From a candidate division SR1 bacterium (GTDB lineage: Bacteria > Patescibacteriota > Gracilibacteria > Absconditabacterales > Absconditicoccaceae), in contig PDOX01000059.1 of NCBI GenBank assembly GCA_002746475.1, positions 1 to 5,211 on the forward strand: DNA of 5,211 nucleotides, given 5' to 3'. The translations under genes and the position numbers were made by a program. The notes under the pieces were generated by a model, which did no database searches, was not told the DNA's origin, and saw nothing but the letters and a program-made list of their open reading frames with translations. Of this stretch, positions 1 to 5,211 are shown piece after piece (position 1 is the stretch's first letter; the number at the start of each line of letters is the position of its first letter).

Positions 1-1
1 C

Positions 2-544
2 ATGGACACAAGTAAAATTAGAAATTTTTGTATTATTGCACATATTGATCACGGAAAATCAACTCTTGCGGATAGGATGTTAGAGATTACCGAGACGATT
101 AGGAAATCAGAAAAATCACAGGTGCTTGATCGTATGGATTTAGAACAAGAAAGAGGAATTACCATTAAATTAACACCTGCGAGGATGCAACGAAAAGGTT
201 ATGAATTTAATCTAATTGATACCCCAGGGCATGTAGATTTTCAATATGAAGTTTCTCGTTCCTTAGCAGCGGTTGAGGGTGTAGTCTTGCTTGTTGATGC
301 CAGTCAAGGAATCCAAGCGCAGACTTTATCAACACTCTATATGGCAATTGACCAAGGACTAGAAATTATTCCGGTATTAAATAAAATTGATCTTCCAGCA
401 GCAAAACCAGATATGGTGGCTCAAGAATTGGAAAACACGATCTGAATCGATAAATCAGAAATTATTGCTGTGAGTGGAAAAACTTGAGAAAATGTTGAAT
501 TAGTGCTTGATGCGATTATTGATAGAATTCCTGCTCCGAAGTAA
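2..544 (+). CDS. lepA: LepA (elongation factor 4) GTPase domain only, C-terminally truncated
   Basis: The 180-residue product matches the G domain of LepA/EF4, a ribosome-associated translational GTPase of about 600 residues. Visible motifs are the P-loop AHIDHGKST (13-21), switch I with ERGITIK (50-56, Thr54 for Mg), DTPGH (73-77, with catalytic His77), NKID (127-130) and the G5 loop SGKTG (158-162, usually SAKTG). Two TGA codons (443-445 and 485-487) are read as Gly148 and Gly162; the first gives the typical LepA segment ending IGID. The frame stops at TAA after IPAPK, the end of the G domain. Domains II, III, V and the C-terminal domain are absent, and neither of the other two forward frames I read after the stop resembles them. 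All nucleotide-binding motifs are intact, so this could be a free-standing G domain, a recent truncation or an assembly break. Only one base precedes the ATG, so the start cannot be tested. Confidence 0.85.
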
Positions 545-590
545 TTTTTTTTGAAAAATTCTTGAAAAGCTATGTTTAGTAAGATATCTG

Positions 591-1388
591 TTATAAGTTA
601 ATTTTTTCAAATACACAATTTTCTAAGAAACTTAGTACATAGTTTTGTTTTCATGTCGTATAATAGTTGGTCTTTCATGCTTGTCCTGCTGAATTTTTTG
701 TAAGTTGTTGATCGATTTCAGGGTGCTGGGTAAGATAGTTTTTTAGTTTTTTTGCGGCATGCTCACTGGGATCAATAATTTTCCCCTTGAAATGTTTTTC
801 AAATAATGGTTTTACCAGAGAAAAATGGGTACATCATAAGATCAGAATTTCAGGATTGCTCGTGAATTTTTGGCAATATTGTTCGATAAGTTGTTCAGTT
901 TTTTTGCTGTATGGACTTTCTTCAATAGCTTGAATCAGATCACTACTGATAATGCATTCGAAATTTGGGTTATGATTTTTGTCTTCTCCCCCTAATCTCG
1001 TAAATAAATCATGATAGATTCAAGAAAAAACCGTAGATTTTGTCGCTAAGATTCCTACATTTTGATGGGTTGTGTCTCCAGTTACAAGGAGCTCTTCTAT
1101 TCAAGGCACCGTGATAGAAAGCACTTTTTTATTAGGGAATTGAGATTGCCACTTTCTTACGGAATAGGCGGCAGCGGTATTACATGCGATGATGACTAAT
1201 TTTGCTCCCTTATTAAAAAATCGTTCTAAGGCTTTGAAGGTATTTGTTTGGATTTGTTCAGGTGTTTTTTCTCCAAGGGGAAACATTGCGTTATCTGCTA
1301 AGATACTGAAGTTATATTCAGGGATTATTTTTTTGAAATATTTCAGGGTCGCTAATCCTCCTACTCAACTATCATAGATGCCAATCAT
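591..1388 (-). CDS. murI: Glutamate racemase MurI
   Basis: MurI interconverts L- and D-glutamate in the cytoplasm, without a cofactor, to supply D-Glu for peptidoglycan. The 265-residue product has the family's usual length. It begins MIGIYDSGVGGL, the conserved N-terminal signature with Asp6 and Ser7. The first catalytic cysteine is Cys69 in ACNTAA and the second is Cys186 in LGCTHFSL, followed by His188. PLGEKTPEQI (37-46) and IDPSEHAAKKL are also typical, and the C-terminus has the family-like YYTTGK segment. Six TGA codons are read as Gly at residues 8, 96, 123, 185, 238 and 246; Gly8 and Gly185 lie in the two active-site motifs. The start is the first ATG giving this conserved N-terminus; no Shine-Dalgarno sequence precedes it. 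The gene converges on the lepA fragment with a 46-bp gap and diverges from the methyltransferase. Confidence 0.95.
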
Positions 1389-1424
1389 TATATTTTGTAT
1401 TTATTTTGTAAAATAATATTCTGT

Positions 1425-1433
1425 ATTATATCA
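1425..1433 (-). promoter_or_regulatory. Candidate extended -10 promoter for murI
   Basis: Read on the minus strand the sequence is TGATATAAT, a perfect extended -10 element (TG, one base, TATAAT). It lies about 37 bases upstream of the murI ATG, which would leave a leader of roughly 30 bases. No good -35 box is visible, which is common for extended -10 promoters. The region is very AT-rich, so a chance match is possible. Confidence 0.4.
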
Positions 1434-1474
1434 TTTTGCATTTATACTGTTTTTATAGACTATAAAAAAGTAAG

Positions 1475-1502
1475 TTGCATAAATCAAGTAAAAAATTATA
1501 CT
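1475..1502 (+). promoter_or_regulatory. Candidate sigma70-type promoter for the methyltransferase
   Basis: TTGCAT (1475-1480) and TATACT (1497-1502) are separated by 16 bases and resemble -35 and -10 boxes, about 70 bases before the ATG at 1573. Downstream, at 1551-1560, is a perfect 10-bp palindrome TTGTTAACAA that could be an operator or could be chance in this AT-rich stretch. The rest of the 184-bp gap between murI and the methyltransferase shows no RNA gene or other coding sequence that I can support. Confidence 0.3.
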
Positions 1503-1572
1503 CTTATTTGTCTATTAAATAGATTTCAAATATATTTCAAAATTTATATATTGTTAACAATAAAAAGATCAA

Positions 1573-2583
1573 ATGTACTTTGCCATAATTTCAGACAAAA
1601 AAGAGCTTACCCTCAAAGAAATCAAAAGTATACTACCAAATATCACAGCAATCAAACAGCTTAATGAAAATCTAATAACCTTTGATACTTCTGATGAAAT
1701 AGAAAAACTTATGGACAGCGGAAGTGTCATTAAATGGGGGAGGGTGATTCCTTACCAACATTTTACAACACTTATCAATACTGATAGAGAAGTGAGAGAA
1801 AAAGGGAGAGAACTTATTAAAATCTGAAATTTCTATGGATTGGTAGAAGGATATCAAAATATTCCATTGTATGAAAAGATAGATTTTGAAAAGCCAGCGA
1901 GAAGTATGCAAATGGGGATGATGCCTGCTAAACTCACTCATATCATGCTCAACATCTGACTTTCATTTTTAAATCCCCCCTACGAGGGGGGACACCCGAG
2001 CAAAGCGAGGGAGGGGGGTATTATCTACGACCCTTTTGCAGGCTCTGGAACAACTTGTTTTTTGGCAAATTATTTCTGATATGAAAGTATCGGATCTGAT
2101 ATCAAGACCCAGTATTTTGCAGAAAATATTGATTGGTGGAAAAAACAAGCTGACTTTATAGCTGACAAGAGAATACAGATTTTCAATCATGATATTACTC
2201 AAAATTATACTAACGAAGGAAAAGCCTTTTTCTCAGACAAGACACCAATTATCATCACCGAATGACGACTTGGACCGATCGTAAACAGCACTACCACCAC
2301 AAAAAGTATCCAAAAATATCAAAAACAAGTAGAGGAGTTATATACGACTTTCCTCATCAAGATTCAGCAAGATTTCTGAACGATTCCTATGGTATTCACC
2401 ATTCCCTATTATCTGAAAACTAACAGTAATACCAGTAATAACACTACAACAGAAATAAGTAATACTCTTGATAAAACGCTCGAAAATCTTAGCACAGAAC
2501 TTGGACGAAACTATGACGAAATTAGTGAGGTTTATGCAAGAGCAAATCAACAAGTTGGAAGAAAAATTATTATACTCAACTAA
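1573..2583 (+). CDS. Trm11/COG1041-like SAM-dependent RNA (guanine-N2) methyltransferase, putative
   Basis: The 336-residue product has a Rossmann-type methyltransferase domain. PARSMQMGMMPAKLTHIML (108-126) is the pre-motif helix typical of Trm11/RlmL-like enzymes, DPFAGSGTT (153-161) is SAM-binding motif I, and IGSDI (173-177) carries the acidic ribose-binding Asp176. Residues 1 to about 80, including SVIKWGRVI, resemble the N-terminal region of the Trm11 family. The motif IV position, normally DPPY, reads TEGRLGP (229-235), so the exact reaction is uncertain; tRNA guanine-N2 methylation is the best family-based guess. Five TGA codons are read as Gly at 85, 129, 169, 231 and 269. Residues 134-149 come from a GC-rich palindromic repeat inserted just before motif I. 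A Thr/Asn-rich low-complexity stretch lies near 286-297. There is no visible Shine-Dalgarno sequence. The stop is TAA, and the gene converges on the PAP2 gene. Confidence 0.8.
1974..2019 (+). repeat. In-frame GC-rich palindromic repeat inside the methyltransferase gene
   Basis: About 46 bp of very GC-rich sequence sit within AT-rich coding DNA. TCCCCCC (1974-1980) pairs perfectly with GGGGGGA (1986-1992) across the five-base loop TACGA. A second stem, CCCGAGC (1995-2001) with GCGAGGG (2005-2011), pairs except for a central tandem G-A mismatch; a further GGGGGG run lies at 2013-2018. The element adds 16 residues, NPPYEGG (134-140) then HPSKAREGG (141-149), and keeps the frame open. It sits between the pre-motif helix and motif I, where relatives usually have only a short loop. 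This is the style of a dispersed palindromic element that tolerates translation, comparable to Rickettsia palindromic elements. Confidence 0.7.
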
Positions 2584-2624
2584 CAATATCTCAACCTAAT
2601 TTGCTAATAATAATTAATTTTAGG

Positions 2625-2646
2625 GATAATTCTAGAAACAATTATC
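2625..2646. terminator. Weak possible bidirectional terminator between convergent genes
   Basis: GATAATT (2625-2631) and AATTATC (2640-2646) form a 7-bp AT-rich stem with an 8-base loop in the 58-bp gap between the methyltransferase stop and the PAP2 stop; two G-T pairs could extend it. The right arm overlaps the PAP2 stop codon. There is no strong T-run, so termination activity is a guess based mainly on position. Confidence 0.22.
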
Positions 2647-3286
2647 TTCTTAAAATAAATTCTTGAAATCTTATGAGATATGCAAAAAAATATTTTTCTA
2701 AAAACTTTGCAATAACCTTTCTTGACAAGAAAAAAGGAATAACAACTCCTAAACATAGTCCAGCCAATACATCAGTGAACCAATGTACCCCAACAGCAAC
2801 TCTACTGAATGACATCAACAACGAAATCCCAATTAACACATAACCAAAAATTCTGAACTTTCTATCTTTGTGCTGAATTCCCCATAACAATGTCGCCACG
2901 GCTATTGCCATAGAAACGGTTGCATGATCTGAAGGGAATGAACTTGCTGGCAAATAATGATGAAGAATAGTCTCACCGGTATCTTGTAGTTCTAAGTTAA
3001 GAAAAATATTAGGTCTCTGTTTCTCAAAAAAAGATTGCAAACCAAAAACATTCACAATCGCAGAAAATACCGTTGCAAAAAAAATCCACAACGAAGCTTT
3101 TTTATAATACCAATCAGCTTTCACGATCCCCCAAAGATAGAGAATAACCAAGAAAATTGGATACACAAACACAAATATATCAGCACAAATTGGCAACAAA
3201 TAATACAACAGAGAGGTCTGCTGAAAGGTCGTATACATAGCAATAAATATTTTCTTCGCCCAAACTGGCTCTAATAATTTTAGCAT
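2642..3286 (-). CDS. PAP2-family membrane phosphatase, likely undecaprenyl-diphosphatase (BcrC/YbjG type)
   Basis: The 214-residue membrane protein carries the three PAP2 phosphatase motifs. C1 is reduced to QRP (Arg91-Pro92; Gln rather than Lys at the usual upstream position). C2 is SFPSDHATVS (116-125) with His121. C3 is SRVAVGVHWFTD (161-172) with Arg162, His168 and Asp172. PSDH instead of PSGH is seen in BcrC-type undecaprenyl-diphosphate phosphatases, which act on the outer face of the membrane to recycle the lipid carrier for peptidoglycan. Hydrophobic segments near 28-55, 64-85, 122-137, 146-161 and 173-188 suggest about five or six membrane spans. The ATG at 3286 is the only plausible start and lacks a clear Shine-Dalgarno sequence. 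None of its nine glycines uses TGA, unlike most neighbours. It lies downstream of ruvB, separated by the hairpin cluster. The family is certain; the substrate is inferred. Confidence 0.88.
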   Translation of the reverse strand: MLKLLEPVWAKKIFIAMYTTFQQTSLLYYLLPICADIFVFVYPIFLVILYLWGIVKADWYYKKASLWIFFATVFSAIVNVFGLQSFFEKQRPNIFLNLELQDTGETILHHYLPASSFPSDHATVSMAIAVATLLWGIQHKDRKFRIFGYVLIGISLLMSFSRVAVGVHWFTDVLAGLCLGVVIPFFLSRKVIAKFLEKYFFAYLIRFQEFILRR

Positions 3287-3329
3287 ATCTTGATGTGTTT
3301 TTAGGTAAAATAGGAGATTTAATAAACTT

Positions 3330-3463
3330 ACCTCTCCGCCCCGACTTGTCGGGGCACCCTGACTGCCGTCAGGCAGGCTCTCCTAACAGGAGAGGCTTTA
3401 AACGCTTCAGCCCCTCCTGCTAGGAGGGGATCAAGGGGAGGTAGAAGAATTGGAAGGGGAGGT
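3330..3463. repeat. Cluster of GC-rich hairpins between ruvB and the PAP2 gene
   Basis: Four strong inverted repeats follow each other in 134 bp. GCCCCGAC/GTCGGGGC occupies 3338-3345 and 3348-3355. CCTGAC/GTCAGG occupies 3358-3363 and 3368-3373, with an overlapping alternative CTGCC/GGCAG at 3363-3367 and 3372-3376. CTCTCCT/AGGAGAG occupies 3378-3384 and 3388-3394. CCCCTCCT/AGGAGGGG occupies 3411-3418 and 3422-3429. The outer ACCTCTCC (3330-3337) can pair with GGGGAGGT (3435-3442) through one G-U pair, enclosing all of them. AAGGGGAGGT occurs twice, at 3433-3442 and 3454-3463, with a 21-bp period, the second copy abutting the ruvB stop. Composition is far richer in GC than the flanks. It looks like a mosaic intergenic repeat; it could end or attenuate transcripts from ruvB, though no T-run follows the hairpins. 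Confidence 0.75.
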
Positions 3464-4402
3464 TTACACAATCACCCTTCCTTGTCTCGTCTTGTCAATC
3501 TTTCCAAGTTTCAATAACAAAGGCTCGATATCTTCTTCAACAGATTTTTCATGGATACCAAGCTGAACTGCAAGTGTTTTCACTCCTAAGGGTCTCTCTG
3601 CCTCAGCAAGAATTTCCAAATACTTATTATGCAAAGGCGTAAGCCCTCATTCTTGGATTTTATTCTCTGACAAAAATTTTTCTAAAATAGCAGAGGAGAG
3701 GAGGAGTTTCTCATGATGAACCGTAAGATAATCTCTCAGCTTCAAAACAAAATTATGAATTTCTCTTGGCGTACTTACCACAGATTTTTCTAAAGTATTT
3801 AATAATTTATCATCACAAGTGATACCATATTTTTTCAGATAGGTCTGAATAATCTGCTTTTTTTCTGCCAAAGTATAGTCCATAAAATGAAAACTATACA
3901 CAAATCTATTTTTGAACGGTTCAGATAAACTCTCCGATTTCGTTGTCGCTCCGACCAAAGTAAACGGTTCCAATGGGATTCTCACACTTCCGCCATCAGG
4001 CATTACCATATCAATAATATGGTCTTCCATTGCGAGATACAATACTTCTTCGATATTTGGCCTAATTCTATGAATTTCATCAATAAACAGAATATCTCCT
4101 TTTTCCAAAGTATTCAACAGACTAATCATTTCCGCAGGTTTATTCAATGCATACCCAGCAACCGCCTTGATATTTACTCCCATTTGCTTGGCAATAATAT
4201 TCGCCATGGTTGTCTTTCCAAATCCACTTGGTCCAGAGAGGAGGACATGCCCCATACTATCGTTTCTCTTTACTGCACTCGCGATAGCCGTAGCCAAAAC
4301 TTTTTTTACTGATTCTTGCCCCACAAAATGAGAAAAATCCAGAGGTCTCAATCCCTCTTGAATATCTATCAATTTTTCGGTACAAATTTTTTTTACTTCC
4401 AT
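3464..4402 (-). CDS. ruvB: Holliday junction branch-migration ATPase RuvB
   Basis: RuvB is the hexameric AAA+ motor that, with RuvA, drives branch migration of Holliday junctions. The 312-residue product is somewhat shorter than the usual 330-340. After LRPLDFSHFVGQ (18-29) come Walker A GPSGFGKT (57-64; usually GPPGLGKT), Walker B ILFIDEIHR (104-112), sensor 1 GATTK (151-155), the arginine-finger region ending NRF (Arg166) and sensor 2 STPR (210-213). The C-terminal winged-helix domain follows, ending QGRVIV as in the family's GRV terminus. One TGA (3647-3649) is read as Gly252; the standard code would remove the whole winged-helix domain. No ruvA or ruvC is in view. A 37-bp gap from the upstream dehydrogenase suggests co-transcription. 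No Shine-Dalgarno sequence is visible before the ATG. A divergent RuvB-like paralogue is possible but less likely. Confidence 0.9.
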
Positions 4403-4439
4403 ATTTTTTCAAAATATAAACTGAATGTAAACAAATTTT

Positions 4440-5093
4440 TTATTTTCTATTTATGACAATTTCTGATACTTCAATATTTTTTGGTAAATCTAAGATATTT
4501 TTTATTAAAAGAGCAATATCTTGAGGATCCATCCAACTTCCTTCTAATGTTGGGTCTATTCAAGTAGCTTTTTCAAAAAATTTAGTTTTCATACCTCATG
4601 GGCAAAAACTAATGACACGACTTTTTGTATTTTTTAATGCTGTTTGTAAACTTTTTGTATATCCTCTTTCTGCCCATTTTGATGCTGAATACACAGGTTC
4701 TCCTTTTTTTCAATCAATACCTGCGGTTGAAATTACATTTACAATATCGCTTTCATCTTGCTGTATACGATCAAAAAGGTGAGATGTGAGTAACATAGGA
4801 ATTTTCAAATTTGTAGACATTAACTTGTTTATTTCGTCTTCTGTGATTTTCCCAAATGCTTCATTAGAAAATACTCCAATAATGTTAATAATTGCTCCAA
4901 TGGGTTCTTCCATTTCGAGAATTTTATCCGTAGTTTCTTTTATTTGTTCTCACTCTCTCAAAGATAAACAAATATTTACATCTGCATATGGACATGCTCT
5001 CCTAGAAATATTAACAATTTTTTTCCCAGCTTCTTTATATAATTTGGCAACTTGTAAACCAAGACCATCACTCGCTCATGTAATAATAAACAT
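4440..5093 (-). CDS. Short-chain dehydrogenase/reductase (SDR), classical type, substrate unknown
   Basis: The 217-residue product is a classical NAD(P)-dependent oxidoreductase, slightly short of the usual 240-250. It has the dinucleotide motif TGASDGLG (5-12), NIIG (70-73) in place of NNAG, Asn95 in the helix-4 position, and the catalytic Ser122 in ISTAG with Tyr135 and Lys139 in YSASK, the normal 13-residue Ser-Tyr spacing. CPGGMKT (164-170) follows the active site. Arg31-Arg32 after the second strand hints at NADPH preference. Five TGA codons are read as Gly at 6, 48, 128, 166 and 178; Gly6 is the invariant first glycine of the cofactor loop. The start is the ATG that places this loop at the extreme N-terminus, as is usual. 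No substrate can be named. It lies 37 bp upstream of ruvB and 39 bp downstream of the partial gene. Confidence 0.92.
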
Positions 5094-5132
5094 AACATAA
5101 TAATATACTAAAATAAAAAAATATGTTTTTTC

Positions 5133-5211
5133 TTACAACTCTAATATTTCCTTAATCGTTGTAATAACCCCATGTTCTGTGTTAGGTAATGAAGTTTCAA
5201 AATGGGCTAAT
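5133..5211 (-). CDS. C-terminal end of an unidentified gene (partial)
   Basis: One minus-strand frame is open from the window edge to TAA at 5133-5135 and gives the last 25 residues of a protein, beginning LAHFETSLPN and ending TIKEILEL. The amphipathic end looks like an ordinary C-terminal helix. I do not recognise the family. Support is its position and orientation, 39 bp upstream of the dehydrogenase and in the same direction; at this length an open frame alone is weak evidence. Confidence 0.5.
   Translation of the reverse strand, partial: LAHFETSLPNTEHGVITTIKEILEL

Noticed and set aside
543..560. AATTTTT/AAAAATT inverted repeat after the lepA stop as a terminator
   Set aside because: The stem contains only A-T pairs and would be unstable; similar matches are expected by chance in this composition.
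1395..1664. Open frame on the + strand across the murI-methyltransferase gap
   Set aside because: Its composition is Ile/Phe/Tyr/Lys-rich as expected from AT-rich noncoding DNA, it overlaps the start of the methyltransferase in another frame, and it matches no family.
1672..1941. Minus-strand open frame inside the methyltransferase
   Set aside because: It is antisense to a gene supported by clear motifs; its length is explained by the low frequency of stops opposite that frame.
1975..3463. GC-rich palindromes as a CRISPR array
   Set aside because: The hairpins differ from one another and there are no regularly spaced identical repeats with unique spacers.
2..5093. Multiple frameshifted or nonsense-mutated pseudogenes
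   Set aside because: Every interruption is TGA, each frame continues with conserved sequence, and the TGA sites match family glycines, so recoding explains them all.
4786..5100. Plus-strand open frame opposite the SDR gene
   Set aside because: It lies antisense to the SDR gene, whose cofactor and catalytic motifs are unambiguous, and it shows no recognisable domain.

Overview
This window looks like part of a small, AT-rich genome that uses genetic code 25, in which UGA encodes glycine. That code is known from the candidate phyla Gracilibacteria (BD1-5) and Absconditabacteria (SR1), so the source is most likely one of these. The evidence is direct. Read with the standard code, five of the six main genes break at TGA codons. 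Read with TGA as Gly, each becomes one open frame ending at TAA, and several TGA codons fall on invariant glycines: DSGVGG and LGCTH of glutamate racemase, and TGxxxGxG of a short-chain dehydrogenase. I count 19 in-frame TGA codons by eye. All coordinates below use code 25.

Layout. At 2-544 (+) is the GTPase domain of elongation factor 4 (LepA), which ends at TAA exactly where domain II should begin. At 591-1388 (-), convergent with it, is a complete glutamate racemase (murI). A 184-bp AT-rich divergent intergenic region with candidate promoters separates murI from 1573-2583 (+), a Trm11/COG1041-type nucleic-acid methyltransferase that carries a GC-rich palindromic repeat translated in frame. 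The rest reads on the minus strand in the order: end of an unidentified gene (5133-5211), short-chain dehydrogenase/reductase (4440-5093), RuvB (3464-4402), a 134-bp cluster of GC-rich hairpins (3330-3463), and a PAP2-family phosphatase (2642-3286). Gaps of about 37-39 bp suggest that the first three could be co-transcribed. The hairpin cluster may separate the phosphatase from them.

How the genes relate. This is a mixture of housekeeping functions rather than one pathway: translation (LepA domain), RNA modification (methyltransferase), Holliday-junction processing (RuvB), and peptidoglycan precursor metabolism (MurI makes D-glutamate; the PAP2 enzyme probably recycles undecaprenyl diphosphate). 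I see no defence system, CRISPR array, transposase, tRNA or rRNA. The unusual content is the recoding, the in-frame palindromic insertion, the hairpin cluster, the domain-sized LepA, and uneven use of UGA between genes. No gap without a gene exceeds 300 bases.
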